A DNA stretch of 64,000 bases from Pseudomonas sp. S31 (GCF_016648105.1 NZ_JACVVE010000030.1:19619-83618); one strand, 5' to 3'; shown: positions 39,522 through 48,928, counted from the first letter of the stretch. The notes: generated from the sequence alone by a model not told the origin. Numbers and translations: made by a program.

Positions 39522-40481
39522 TCAGTTGAGAATGACCAGCGCTGGGTATTCGTGCAGTTGCGCCGAGGTGATCTGGGCGAGGGCGCGCAGGGTCTGCAAC
39601 GGCTGGTCGAGCCGGTAGTTGCCGGTGACCGCGACGTCATCCAGGTGGCTGTTGCGGTTGATGATCCAGCCGGGGTAGTAGCGCCGTACCTCGGCCAGCA
39701 CCTGGCTGAGAGGGCAGTTCTCGAACACCAGGCGACCATCGATCCAGGCCAGGTCCTTGGTCAGGTCGGGGCGTTGGCGTTGGCCGAAGCCGGCGGGGCC
39801 GACGCTGATGCTGTCTCCGGCGCTGAGGCGGATACGCTGGTCGCGAGCCCCCTGCAGGTCGACGTCACCGCGTTGCACTCGCACTTGGGCCTCGCCGTCG
39901 AGATAGCGCACGGCGAAGTCGGTATCACGCACCTGGGCGCGCAGCGGACCGGCCTGAACCTCGAGCGGAACCTGCCCGCTGGCTACCTGGAAATACGCTT
40001 CGCCTTGCAACAGGCGGGCGACCTGACGACCGTCACGCAGGTCGCTGGCGAAGGCCGAGTTGGTGTTGAGCAACACCTTGGCGCCGTCGCCCAGTTCCAG
40101 GCGCTGGCGTTCTCCTACCACGGTCAGGTGGTCGGCCTGCAGGCGCACGGGCAGGTTGCCGAAGGTGAACAGGCCGACCAGCAGCAGTGCAGCGGTGGCC
40201 AGTGGTTTCCAGTGCGCGCGCAGGCGCCCGCGCAGCGAGCGGCGCTGGTGCTGCTGCAGTTGCACGGCGGCCTCGCGCAGCGCAGTGCCATTCCACAGGG
40301 CTTCGGCCTGCACATAGGCTTCGGCGTTTTCGCTGGCCGCGCCGAGCCAGTGCTCGAAGGCCAGGGTGTCCTCTTCTGTGGCGCATTGCAGGCGCACGAG
40401 CCAGTCCAGCGCCTCGTCCATGGCGCGTGCGCGTGCGTCGGGCCCGCTGGGTGGCGGGTGAGGGACGGGGCTGTCGGTCAC
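39522..40481 (-). CDS. FecR-type anti-sigma factor / sigma regulator
   Basis: This roughly 319-residue single-pass inner-membrane protein relays receptor occupancy to the ECF sigma factor. It has a cytoplasmic N-terminal DUF4880 region (ALDWLVRLQCATEEDTLAFEHW), one transmembrane helix (PLATAALLLVGLFTFG) and a periplasmic FecR domain plus C-terminal STN-like segment. The GTG start at 40481 follows AGGGA at 6 nt; an ATG at 40511 lacks a ribosome-binding site. It lies downstream of the sigma factor gene. Confidence 0.88.
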   Translation of the reverse strand: MTDSPVPHPPPSGPDARARAMDEALDWLVRLQCATEEDTLAFEHWLGAASENAEAYVQAEALWNGTALREAAVQLQQHQRRSLRGRLRAHWKPLATAALLLVGLFTFGNLPVRLQADHLTVVGERQRLELGDGAKVLLNTNSAFASDLRDGRQVARLLQGEAYFQVASGQVPLEVQAGPLRAQVRDTDFAVRYLDGEAQVRVQRGDVDLQGARDQRIRLSAGDSISVGPAGFGQRQRPDLTKDLAWIDGRLVFENCPLSQVLAEVRRYYPGWIINRNSHLDDVAVTGNYRLDQPLQTLRALAQITSAQLHEYPALVILN

Positions 40482-40572
40482 GGTGGATCCCTGGAATGGT
40501 TTTTCGCGCATGATCAAGGCAAAGGCCGGGCATGGCAAGGGCATTGGGCTCCCTGCCAGGCCGCTGGTCGGT

Positions 40573-41085
40573 TCAGCGCAGGCGGTCGGCCACGCCCATG
40601 CAGATGGCCATGATCAGTTTCAGTTCCTTCTGAACGGTACTCGCCGAGACCTTCAACTGCTCGGCGATTTCCAGGTAGCTGGCGCCATGCACGCGGCTGA
40701 GAATGAAAATACGCTGCTGGCGATCGCTCAGTTGCCCGAGGCTGACGCTCAGTTGCTTGAGCAGGCGTTCGGCGTGAGCGGCATCCTCGCTGCTGCTGGC
40801 CGGCGCGGCAACGCTGTGCAGCACTTCGTCGGGCACATCGTCGACCAGTGTGCGGGCTTGCACGCGACGGCTGCGCAGGTGATCGAGGGCCAGGTTGCGG
40901 GCGGTCTGGAACACGAACGGTTCGAGGTGGTCGATGGGCCGCTCGCTCAGTGCCCGTGACACGCGCAGGTAGGTTTCCTGGAGCAGGTCTTCGGCCGTGC
41001 TGGGATTGCCCACCATGCGTTGGAGGGTACGCAGCAGGGAAAGCCGCTGGACGATGAAGACGGAATTGAACCGGGACTGACTCAC
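40573..41085 (-). CDS. FecI-type ECF sigma factor
   Basis: This 170-residue sigma-70 family protein has only regions 2 and 4. Region 2 (AEDLLQETYLRVSRAL ... FVFQTARNLALDHLR) and region 4 HTH (YLEIAEQLKVSASTVQKEL) are clear. It presumably directs transcription of the heme receptor gene when the receptor binds its ligand. A Fur box lies 26 bp upstream, so iron represses it. It resembles HxuI of P. aeruginosa in context, but the symbol is not certain. Confidence 0.92.
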   Translation of the reverse strand: MSQSRFNSVFIVQRLSLLRTLQRMVGNPSTAEDLLQETYLRVSRALSERPIDHLEPFVFQTARNLALDHLRSRRVQARTLVDDVPDEVLHSVAAPASSSEDAAHAERLLKQLSVSLGQLSDRQQRIFILSRVHGASYLEIAEQLKVSASTVQKELKLIMAICMGVADRLR

Positions 41086-41110
41086 GGGGTGACCTGGCCG
41101 ACGAAAGGTT

Positions 41111-41129
41111 AATGATAATGCTTATCATC
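41111..41129 (-). promoter_or_regulatory. Fur box upstream of the ECF sigma factor gene
   Basis: AATGATAATGCTTATCATC contains the perfect dyad TGATAA-TGC-TTATCA and is close to the 19-bp Fur consensus GATAATGATAATCATTATC. Confidence 0.8.
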
Positions 41130-41193
41130 TGCCTGCCAGGTCAAGCACCGAATTGTTAGGAAAAGGTAAAGATTGTGCGGTGCGCGTTCGTGC

Positions 41194-42195
41194 CTACCGT
41201 GCGTTGCACAGCGCCAGGCAGTTATCCAGCATGCGGTTGGAGAACCCCCATTCGTTGTCGTACCACGCCAGCACCTTGAGCATGTGCCCATTGGCGCGGG
41301 TGTGGTTGGCGTCGAAGATCGACGACAGCGGGTTATGGTTGAAATCGCACGACACCAGCGGCAGGGCGTTGTAGCCCAGCACCCGGGAGTGGCGGCTGGC
41401 TTCGAGGAACAACTGGTTGACCTGCTCGGCGCTGGCCTCGCGCTTGAGGTTGACGGTGAGGTCGACCAGCGACACGTTGATCACCGGCACGCGCACGGCC
41501 ATGCCGGTCAGCTTGCCGGCCAGCTCCGGCAGCACCAGGCCCACGGCCTCGGCGGCGCCGGTCTTGCTCGGGATCATCGACTGGGTGGCCGAGCGGGCGC
41601 GGTACGGGTCGCTGTGGTAGACGTCGGTCAGCACCTGGTCGTTGGTATAGGCATGGATGGTGGTCATCAGGCCCTGCTCGATGCCGAACTCGCGGTGCAG
41701 CACCTGAGCGATCGGTGCCAGGCAGTTGGTGGTGCAGGAGGCGCTGGAAATGATCTGGTGTGACGGGCGCAGAATGTCGTGGTTGACGCCGTACACGATG
41801 GTGGCGTCGGCACCTTTGGCCGGTGCCGAGACAATCACCTTGCCAGCGCCAGCCGCCAGGTGCGCGGCGGCCTTGGCCCGTTCGGTGAACAGCCCGGTAC
41901 ACTCGAACACGACGTCGATCGCTTCGGCTTTCCAGGGCAGGTCGGCGGGGTTGCGGATGGCGCTGACCGCAATCCGGTCACCGTTGACGGTCAGGCTCTC
42001 GTGATCGGCCTCGACCGTGGCATCGAAGGTGCCGTGCACGCTGTCGTACTTGAGCAGGTGGGCATTCATGGTGCTGTCGCCGAGATCGTTGATGGCGACG
42101 ACCTGCAGGTCCTGGCGGTAGCCTTGGGTATACAGTGCGCGCAGGACGTTGCGCCCGATGCGGCCGAATCCGTTGATGGCGATGCGTAGAGTCAT
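41194..42195 (-). CDS. gap: Glyceraldehyde-3-phosphate dehydrogenase
   Basis: This 333-residue NAD-dependent enzyme converts glyceraldehyde 3-phosphate to 1,3-bisphosphoglycerate. The N-terminal GFGRIGRNVLRAL nucleotide-binding motif and the catalytic cysteine in SSASCTTNCLAP are present. The start MTLRIAINGFGRIG is chosen over an ATG 17 codons upstream. It diverges from edd, and both face HexR operators, so it is probably the glucose-induced gap-1 of P. putida. Confidence 0.95.
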   Translation of the reverse strand: MTLRIAINGFGRIGRNVLRALYTQGYRQDLQVVAINDLGDSTMNAHLLKYDSVHGTFDATVEADHESLTVNGDRIAVSAIRNPADLPWKAEAIDVVFECTGLFTERAKAAAHLAAGAGKVIVSAPAKGADATIVYGVNHDILRPSHQIISSASCTTNCLAPIAQVLHREFGIEQGLMTTIHAYTNDQVLTDVYHSDPYRARSATQSMIPSKTGAAEAVGLVLPELAGKLTGMAVRVPVINVSLVDLTVNLKREASAEQVNQLFLEASRHSRVLGYNALPLVSCDFNHNPLSSIFDANHTRANGHMLKVLAWYDNEWGFSNRMLDNCLALCNAR

Positions 42196-42259
42196 GGCAG
42201 TACCTCTGGCAGTCCGAGTGAAACCTGTGGCACAAAGGAGCTTCACTGAAACGGTTTTG

Positions 42260-42274
42260 TTGTTGGAATTACAA
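42260..42274. promoter_or_regulatory. HexR operator facing gap
   Basis: TTGT-TGGAATT-ACAA fits TTGT-N7-ACAA, the site of the P. putida HexR repressor, and lies 65 bp upstream of the gap start codon. Confidence 0.75.
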
Positions 42275-42321
42275 GATTATTCACTGGCTGATAGAAAACA
42301 AGCCTTTTTACTGGCAGAATT

Positions 42322-42337
42322 TTGTTTAAACATACAA
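42322..42337. promoter_or_regulatory. HexR operator facing edd
   Basis: TTGT-TTAAACAT-ACAA fits TTGT-N8-ACAA. With the N7 site 60 bp away, each divergent promoter would have its own operator. 2-keto-3-deoxy-6-phosphogluconate releases HexR. Confidence 0.75.
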
Positions 42338-42461
42338 CGAGTGGTCGGCAAGGCCACCTCCTCGATGCGTCAGGCCCCTTTGCAATTGAGCCTAGGCTGC
42401 GATCGACCGGAGGGGAAATGCCCGGTACGGCCACCCTTACAGTTAGCCTGGAGTCCAGTAC

Positions 42462-44291
42462 ATGCATCCGCGCATCCTTGAGGTCACCCGACGGCTGGTA
42501 GAGCGCAGCCGTGCCACCCGTGAACGCTACCTGCGGTTGATTCGCGGTGCGGCCAGCGACGGGCCCATGCGCGCCAGCCTGCAATGTGCCAACTTCGCCC
42601 ACGGCGTGGCCGGCTGCGGTACCGAGGACAAGCACAGCCTGCGGCTGATGAACGCGGCCAACGTGGCCATCGTCTCGGCCTACAACGACATGCTCTCGGC
42701 GCACCAGCCCTACCAGCACTTCCCCGAACAGATCAAACAGGCCTTGCGCGAGGTCGGTTCGGTGGGGCAGTTCGCCGGCGGTGTACCGGCCATGTGCGAT
42801 GGCGTGACCCAGGGCGAGCCGGGCATGGAACTGGCCATCGCCAGCCGTGAGGTGATCGCCATGTCCACTGCCGTGGCGCTGTCGCACAACATGTTCGATG
42901 CCGCGCTGATGCTCGGCATCTGCGACAAGATCGTCCCGGGGCTGATGATGGGCGCGCTGCGCTTCGGGCATCTGCCGACGATCTTCGTGCCAGGTGGCCC
43001 GATGACCTCGGGTATTTCCAACAAGGAAAAGGCCGACGTGCGCCAGCGCTACGCCGAAGGCAAGGCCAGCCGCGAGCAGTTGCTCGAGTCGGAGATGAAG
43101 TCCTACCACGGCCCAGGGACCTGCACGTTCTACGGCACCGCCAACACCAACCAACTGGTCATGGAAGTGATGGGCCTGCACCTGCCCGGCGCCTCGTTCG
43201 TCAACCCCTACACGCCGCTGCGCGATGCTCTTACTGCCGAGGCCGCGCAGCAGGTCACGCGCCTGACCAAGGCCAGCGGCAGCGGCTTCATGCCGCTGGG
43301 CGAGATCGTCGACGAGAAGACCTTGGTCAACGCCATCGTCGCCCTGCACGCCACTGGCGGTTCGACCAATCACACCCTGCACATTCCTGCTATCGCCCAG
43401 GCCGCCGGGATCCAGCTGACCTGGCAGGACATGGCCGACCTTTCCGAAGTGGTGCCAACCCTGTCGCACGTGTACCCCAACGGCAAGGCCGACATCAACC
43501 ACTTCCAGGCGGCGGGCGGCATGGCCTTCCTGATCCGCGAGCTGCTCGATGCCGGGCTGCTGCATGAGGACGTCAACACCGTGGCCGGGCACGGCCTGCG
43601 CCGCTACACCCAGGAGCCGTTCCTCGACGATGGTCGCCTGGTATGGCGCGAGGGGCCACGGCAGAGCCTCGACGAAAACATCCTGCGGCCAGTGGCGCGG
43701 CCGTTCTCGCCCGAAGGCGGCTTGCGGGTGATGCAGGGCAACCTCGGCCGAGGCGTGATGAAAGTCTCGGCGGTAGCGCCTGAACACCAGGTGGTGGAGG
43801 CGCCAGCGCGGATCTTCGACGACCAGCAGTCGCTCGCCGACGCCTTCAAGGCCGGTGAGCTGGAGCGCGATTTCGTTGCGGTGGTGCGTTTCCAGGGGCC
43901 ACGCTGCAATGGCATGCCCGAACTGCACAAGCTGACGCCTTTCCTCGGCGTGCTGCTGGATCGCGGCTACAAGGTCGCGCTGGTCACCGACGGGCGTATG
44001 TCCGGTGCTTCGGGCAAGATCCCGGCGGCGATCCACGTCTGCCCCGAGGCGTTCGACGGTGGTCCGCTGGCAAAGGTGCGCGACGGGGATATCGTGCGGG
44101 TCGATGGTGTCGAAGGCACATTGCAGGTGATGGTTGCAGCGGAGGTACTGGCCAGCCGCGACCTGCCAGCCGCCCCGCAGGGCAACGACGAAGGCTGCGG
44201 GCGTGAGCTGTTCGGTTTCATGCGCATGGCATTCAGCCCGGCCGAGCAGGGCGCCAGCGCCTTCACCTCGGCCCTGGAGAACCTCAAATGA
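42462..44291 (+). CDS. edd: 6-phosphogluconate dehydratase
   Basis: This 609-residue [4Fe-4S] dehydratase makes 2-keto-3-deoxy-6-phosphogluconate, the first committed Entner-Doudoroff step. It belongs to the IlvD/Edd family (ANVAIVSAYNDMLSAHQPY; DKIVPGLMMGALRFGHLP; GHGLRRYTQEPF), and its start MHPRILEVTRRL is typical. It overlaps glk in an ATGA junction and begins the edd-glk-gltR-gltS operon. Confidence 0.96.
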   Translation: MHPRILEVTRRLVERSRATRERYLRLIRGAASDGPMRASLQCANFAHGVAGCGTEDKHSLRLMNAANVAIVSAYNDMLSAHQPYQHFPEQIKQALREVGSVGQFAGGVPAMCDGVTQGEPGMELAIASREVIAMSTAVALSHNMFDAALMLGICDKIVPGLMMGALRFGHLPTIFVPGGPMTSGISNKEKADVRQRYAEGKASREQLLESEMKSYHGPGTCTFYGTANTNQLVMEVMGLHLPGASFVNPYTPLRDALTAEAAQQVTRLTKASGSGFMPLGEIVDEKTLVNAIVALHATGGSTNHTLHIPAIAQAAGIQLTWQDMADLSEVVPTLSHVYPNGKADINHFQAAGGMAFLIRELLDAGLLHEDVNTVAGHGLRRYTQEPFLDDGRLVWREGPRQSLDENILRPVARPFSPEGGLRVMQGNLGRGVMKVSAVAPEHQVVEAPARIFDDQQSLADAFKAGELERDFVAVVRFQGPRCNGMPELHKLTPFLGVLLDRGYKVALVTDGRMSGASGKIPAAIHVCPEAFDGGPLAKVRDGDIVRVDGVEGTLQVMVAAEVLASRDLPAAPQGNDEGCGRELFGFMRMAFSPAEQGASAFTSALENLK

Positions 44292-45250
44292 AGGACCTGC
44301 TGGTTGGCGACATCGGTGGTACCAATGCCCGTTTCGCGCTGTGGCGCGACAACCAGCTGCATGCGGTGAAGGTGTTCGCCACCGCCGACTACACCAGCCC
44401 CGAGCAGGCCATCGCGGCCTACCTCGACGGTCAGGGTGTCGCCCGTGGTGGCCTTTCGGCTGTATGCCTGGCGGTCGCCGGGCCAGTCGACGGCGAGGAC
44501 TTTCGTTTCACCAACAACCATTGGCGCTTGAACCGCACGGCGTTCTGCCAGGCACTGCAGGTCGAGCGCCTGCTGCTGACCAACGATTTCTCGGCCATGG
44601 CGCTGGGCATGACGCGCCTGCGCCCCGGCGAATTCCAGGAGGTGTGCCCCGGCCAGGCCGACCCGCTGCGCCCGGCGCTGGTGATCGGCCCTGGCACCGG
44701 GCTCGGTGTCGGCAGCCTGCTGCGTATGGGCGAGCGCGGTTGGTTGGCCTTGCCGGGCGAGGGCGGGCATGTCGACCTGCCGGTAGGCAATGCCCGCGAG
44801 GCGGCGATCCACCAGCAGATCCATGGGCAGATCGGCCATGCCAGCGCCGAAACGGTGCTCAGTGGCGGTGGCCTGGTGCGCTTGTACGAGGCGATCTGCG
44901 CGCTGGATGGCGACACACCGCGACACAAGACCCCTGCAGCGATCACCGATGCCGCGCTGGCCGGCGAGCCACGGGCCCTGGCGGTAATCGAGCAGTTCTG
45001 CCGATTCCTTGGCCGAGTGGCCGGTAACAATGTACTTACCCTCGGCGCGCGTGGTGGGGTCTATATTGTCGGCGGCGTGATCCCGCGTTTCGCCGAGCTG
45101 TTCCTGCGCAGCGGTTTTGCCCAGAGCTTTGCCGACAAGGGTTGCATGAGCGGCTACTTCGCCGGGGTGCCGGTGTGGCTGGTGACGGCTGAGTTTTCCG
45201 GGTTGCTGGGCGCCGGTGTAGCCCTGCAGCAGGCGCTGGATCACGGATAG
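44288..45250 (+). CDS. glk: Glucokinase
   Basis: This 320-residue ROK/Glk-type kinase phosphorylates cytoplasmic glucose taken up by the Gts transporter. The ATP motif VGDIGGTNARFAL and the sugar-binding TNDFSAMALG are present, with GPGTGLGVG near residue 137. The start codon overlaps the edd stop. A short GGGGCTGC-ATA-GCAGCCCC hairpin at 45258-45276 lies between glk and gltR. Confidence 0.95.
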   Translation: MKDLLVGDIGGTNARFALWRDNQLHAVKVFATADYTSPEQAIAAYLDGQGVARGGLSAVCLAVAGPVDGEDFRFTNNHWRLNRTAFCQALQVERLLLTNDFSAMALGMTRLRPGEFQEVCPGQADPLRPALVIGPGTGLGVGSLLRMGERGWLALPGEGGHVDLPVGNAREAAIHQQIHGQIGHASAETVLSGGGLVRLYEAICALDGDTPRHKTPAAITDAALAGEPRALAVIEQFCRFLGRVAGNNVLTLGARGGVYIVGGVIPRFAELFLRSGFAQSFADKGCMSGYFAGVPVWLVTAEFSGLLGAGVALQQALDHG

Positions 45251-45335
45251 GCGATAGGGGGCTGCATAGCAGCCCCAGAAGGCAACACCGGACAGCAGGC
45301 AAAAAGACCTGCAACCAACAAGAGGACGGACCACC

Positions 45336-46061
45336 TTGAGCACTGCCGGAAAATCCATCCTGATGGTCGACGACGATCAGGAGATCCGCGAACTGTTGCA
45401 CACCTACCTGAGCCGCCTGGGTTACCAGGTGCATGCCGAGGCCGATGGCCAGGGCTTTCGCCAGGCCTTGGAGTCCACACCCTGCGATTTGGTGATCCTC
45501 GATGTGATGCTGCCCGACGAGGACGGTTTCAGCCTGTGCCGCTGGGTGCGCCAGCACCCACGCCAGGCGCGCGTGCCGATCATCATGCTGACCGCCAGTT
45601 CCGACGAGACCGACCGGGTCATCGGCCTGGAGCTGGGCGCCGACGATTACCTGGGCAAGCCGTTCAGCCCGCGTGAGCTGCAGGCGCGCATCAAGGCCTT
45701 GCTGCGTCGTGCCGACTTCGCCCAGGCGTCACCCAGCGGCGCGGTGTTGGTCTTCGATCAATGGCGCCTGGACACGGTCAGCCACCGGCTGTTTCACCGC
45801 GACGGTGAGGAAGTGATGCTCTCCGGAGCCGACTTCGCGCTGCTCAAGCTGTTTCTCGACAACCCCCAGCAGATCCTCGACCGCGACACCATCGGCAACG
45901 CCACCCGTGGCCGTGAGCCGATGCCGCTGGACCGCATCGTCGACATGGCGGTCAGCCGCCTGCGCCAGCGCCTGCGCGACAGCGAGCGGCCGCCACGCTT
46001 GATCCGCACCGTGCGCGGCAGTGGCTACCTGCTGGCTGCCCATGTCCGCTGCTCGGGCTGA
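45336..46061 (+). CDS. gltR: OmpR-family response regulator GltR
   Basis: This 241-residue regulator has a receiver domain (acidic pair DDD near residues 12-14; phosphoacceptor aspartate in LVILDVMLPDEDG) and a winged-helix DNA-binding domain. The unusual TTG start (STAGKSILMVDDDQE) follows GAGGA at about 9 nt. With GltS it controls glucose uptake genes (gts and oprB) in Pseudomonas. It overlaps gltS by 20 bp. Confidence 0.92.
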   Translation: MSTAGKSILMVDDDQEIRELLHTYLSRLGYQVHAEADGQGFRQALESTPCDLVILDVMLPDEDGFSLCRWVRQHPRQARVPIIMLTASSDETDRVIGLELGADDYLGKPFSPRELQARIKALLRRADFAQASPSGAVLVFDQWRLDTVSHRLFHRDGEEVMLSGADFALLKLFLDNPQQILDRDTIGNATRGREPMPLDRIVDMAVSRLRQRLRDSERPPRLIRTVRGSGYLLAAHVRCSG

Positions 46062-47502
46062 ACGGCGCTGGCGCCTGCTGCCGCGCTCGCTGCTCGGCCG
46101 CATGCTGCTGCTGACCCTGCTGGCGGTGCTGTTCGCCCAGGGCCTGTCGAGCATGATCTGGGTCGCGCAGCTGCGCTCCAGCCAGCTGCAGGGCCTGCGT
46201 GCCAGCGCCAGCAGCCTGGCCCATTCGATGAGCGCCAGCGTCAGTTACTTTCGCTCGCTGCCGGTGGCCTATCGGCCGATGGTCCTCGATCAGTTGCGCA
46301 GCATGGGGGGCACGCGCTTTTTCGTGTCGCTCAACGTCAAGCCACTGGTCATGCCGGTGCTGCCGGTGACCCCGCGCAAGCAAGCGGTGATCGATGAGGT
46401 CCAGCAAGTGCTGCACGAACGCCTCGGGGCGCAGATGGACATCTCGGTGGAGTTCGTCAGCCCCGATGACCTGCGCATCTTCAACAGTGGCCTCAAGCTC
46501 GACGAACTGCCACGTTCCTGGGCCCACTACTCGCTGACCCTGGAGCCGCTCAAGCCACCGGTGCTGGTGACGCAGATCCGCCTGGGCGAGGACGAGTGGC
46601 TGTACATCGCCTCGTTGCTGCCCGAGCCCTACACCAGCCTCGAGGCCGAGCGCCTGCCGCGCCAGCAGGTCGGCTTCATCGTCCTTACCACCGCCTTGCT
46701 GTTGCTGTTCATCGGCCTGCTGGTGCACTGGCAGAGCTGGCCGCTCAAGCGCCTGGCCCGCTCTGCCCGTGAGCTGTCGCTGGGCGCCGATGTGGCGCCG
46801 GTGGCCGAGCGTGGCGGCAGTGAGGTGGTCGAGGTGGGGCGGGCGTTCAACAGCATGCGCGAGCGTATCAGCCGCTACCTGACCGAACGCAGCCAGTTGT
46901 TCAGTGCTATTTCCCACGACCTGCGCACCCCCATCACGCGTTTGCGCCTGCGCGTGGAACTGCTCGAGGACGAGCGCCTGCAAGCCAAGTTCAGCCAGGA
47001 CCTGGACGAGCTGGAGTTACTGGTCAAGGGCGCCCTGCAATGCGTGAAGGACACCGACATCCACGAGAACATCGAGCCAATCGACCTCAACCAGGTCCTG
47101 CAGATCCTCGCCGAACCCTACCTGGCCGATGGCCGCATCACCGTCGAGGGGCAGGCGCTGGCGCCGTACCCTGGCAAGGCGCTGGCTTTGCGTCGCTGCA
47201 TCGGCAACCTGATCGACAACGCGATCAAGTATGGCGAGCGTGCGCGCTTGCGCATTCTCGATAGCGCCGAGCGCTTCGTCCTGCAGGTGGACGACCAGGG
47301 CCCGGGCGTGCCCGAGCAGCAACAGGAGCAGGTGTTCGAGCCGCATATGCGACTGGCCGGGCAGCAGCAGGGCTATGGTCTCGGCTTGGGCATCGCGCGC
47401 AACATTGCCCATAGTCATGGCGGTGAGGTCAGTCTGCTCAACCTGCGTGGGGGTGGGCTGCGGGTCACGTTGTCGCTGCCGCGCGATGTCACCGGCCTGT
47501 GA
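46042..47502 (+). CDS. gltS: Sensor histidine kinase GltS
   Basis: This 486-residue inner-membrane kinase has an N-terminal transmembrane helix, a periplasmic sensor region (about 35-215), a second helix, a HAMP domain, an H box (FSAISHDLRTPITRLRL) and an ATPase domain (NLIDNAIKYG; DQGPGVP). The start MSAARAERRWRL lies within gltR; an ATG seven codons upstream is possible. It is the partner kinase of GltR. Confidence 0.9.
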   Translation: MSAARAERRWRLLPRSLLGRMLLLTLLAVLFAQGLSSMIWVAQLRSSQLQGLRASASSLAHSMSASVSYFRSLPVAYRPMVLDQLRSMGGTRFFVSLNVKPLVMPVLPVTPRKQAVIDEVQQVLHERLGAQMDISVEFVSPDDLRIFNSGLKLDELPRSWAHYSLTLEPLKPPVLVTQIRLGEDEWLYIASLLPEPYTSLEAERLPRQQVGFIVLTTALLLLFIGLLVHWQSWPLKRLARSARELSLGADVAPVAERGGSEVVEVGRAFNSMRERISRYLTERSQLFSAISHDLRTPITRLRLRVELLEDERLQAKFSQDLDELELLVKGALQCVKDTDIHENIEPIDLNQVLQILAEPYLADGRITVEGQALAPYPGKALALRRCIGNLIDNAIKYGERARLRILDSAERFVLQVDDQGPGVPEQQQEQVFEPHMRLAGQQQGYGLGLGIARNIAHSHGGEVSLLNLRGGGLRVTLSLPRDVTGL

Positions 47503-47582
47503 CATTCCGGCAGCGCTTTGTGACGTGCTAGCCCCTGGTGCTGGCTAGAATTCGCAAACGACTGGCAAGGACGCGCTGGCCC

Positions 47583-48824
47583 ATGAACGACTCCTGTCAC
47601 AACTGGCTCGACTCCCCGATACATGCTGCCTGGCGTGTGGCCGAAGGCCAGCGCCTGCTGGCTTTTGCCAAGGCCTCACGGCTGCCCGATGGCTTCGGCG
47701 ATCTTGACGCCACCGGCCATCTGCCGCCCAGGGCTCGCGCAGGCACCATGAACACCGCGCGCATGACCCACTGCTTCGCCCTTGCGCACATCCAGGGTGT
47801 ACCCGGTTGCCTGGCCTATGCCGAGCATGGCGTGGCCGCCCTGTGCGGCGCCATGCGCGATGCCCACTACGGTGGGTGGTTCAGTCAGCCCGGTGGCCAC
47901 CACGACAGTGGAAAGTCGGCCTACCTGCACGCCTTCGTCGCCTTGGCCGCCAGCTCCGCCAAGGTGGCGGGTGCAGCCGCTGCGCAGGGGTTGCTGGAGG
48001 ACGCGGTGCGGATCATCGAGGCGCATTTCTGGAGCGAGGAGGAGGGCGCCCTGCGCGAAACCTTCTCGCGTGCCTGGCAACTGCCCGAGGCCTATCGCGG
48101 CGCCAACAGCAACATGCATGCGACCGAGGCCTTTCTCGCCCTGGCCGATGTCACCGGCAACCCGTGCTGGCTGGAGCGCGCCCTGCGAATAGCCGAGCGC
48201 CTCATCCACGACATTGCCCAGGCCAATCAGTACAGGGTGGTCGAGCATTTCGACGCGCTTTGGCAGCCCTTGCCCGATTACAACCAGGAGCATCCCGCCG
48301 ACCATTTCCGGCCTTACGGCACGACGCCAGGCCACGGCCTGGAGTGGGCGCGCCTGTTGCTGCACCTGGAGGCCAGCCTGGCCCAGGCCGGGCGGGATGT
48401 GCCGGCCTGGCTGCTGCCGTGCGCCCGAGGCTTGTTCGAGAGTGCCTGCAGCCAGGCCTGGCAGGTCGATGGTGCCGAGGGCTTCGTCTACACCCTCGAC
48501 TGGGACAACCGCCCAGTGGTACGGGCGCGCCTGCACTGGGTGCACGCCGAGGCTTGCGCCGCGGCTGCGGCGTTGCTCCTGCGCACTGGCGAAATGCATT
48601 ACCAGCGCTGGTACCAGCGTTTCTGGGGCTTCATCGACAACCACTTCATCGACCTCGCCGGTGGCAGTTGGCACCACGAACTCGATAGCAGCAACCGCCC
48701 GGCCGGGACGATCTGGCCGGGCAAACCCGACCTGTACCACGCCTACCAGGCGCTGCTGTTGCCCGGCTTGGCGTTGGCGCCGAGCCTGGCGAGCAACCTG
48801 GCGCGCAATGTAACCAAACGATGA
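47583..48824 (+). CDS. AGE-family epimerase/isomerase
   Basis: This roughly 413-residue protein has the (alpha/alpha)6 barrel of N-acylglucosamine 2-epimerases and aldose-ketose isomerases such as YihS and mannose isomerase. Family marks include RMTHCFALA, GGHHDSGKSAYLHAF, NSNMHATEAFLAL and DLYHAYQALLLP. It lies between gltS and the glucose transporter genes, so interconversion of glucose, mannose and fructose is plausible. The ATG at 47583 follows AAGGA at 11 nt; a codon at 47538 is less likely. Confidence 0.85.
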   Translation: MNDSCHNWLDSPIHAAWRVAEGQRLLAFAKASRLPDGFGDLDATGHLPPRARAGTMNTARMTHCFALAHIQGVPGCLAYAEHGVAALCGAMRDAHYGGWFSQPGGHHDSGKSAYLHAFVALAASSAKVAGAAAAQGLLEDAVRIIEAHFWSEEEGALRETFSRAWQLPEAYRGANSNMHATEAFLALADVTGNPCWLERALRIAERLIHDIAQANQYRVVEHFDALWQPLPDYNQEHPADHFRPYGTTPGHGLEWARLLLHLEASLAQAGRDVPAWLLPCARGLFESACSQAWQVDGAEGFVYTLDWDNRPVVRARLHWVHAEACAAAAALLLRTGEMHYQRWYQRFWGFIDNHFIDLAGGSWHHELDSSNRPAGTIWPGKPDLYHAYQALLLPGLALAPSLASNLARNVTKR

Positions 48825-48907
48825 CATTCGCGCATCGCTTCGTTACCTGGCGAGGCAGACAGGCTGTTTAGACTCCATGCAACGCAAGCGACCGACTTGC
48901 ACGGCAT

Positions 48908-48919
48908 AACAACAAGAAA
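48908..48919 (+). promoter_or_regulatory. Crc/Hfq CA motif before gtsA
   Basis: AACAACAAGAAA overlaps the ribosome-binding region of gtsA, consistent with Crc/Hfq control of glucose uptake. Confidence 0.55.
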
Positions 48920-48928
48920 GGTACATTC

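Noticed and set aside
42243..44036. A 597-codon open frame on the minus strand
   Set aside because: It is antisense to edd, an unmistakable gene, and has no recognisable motif.
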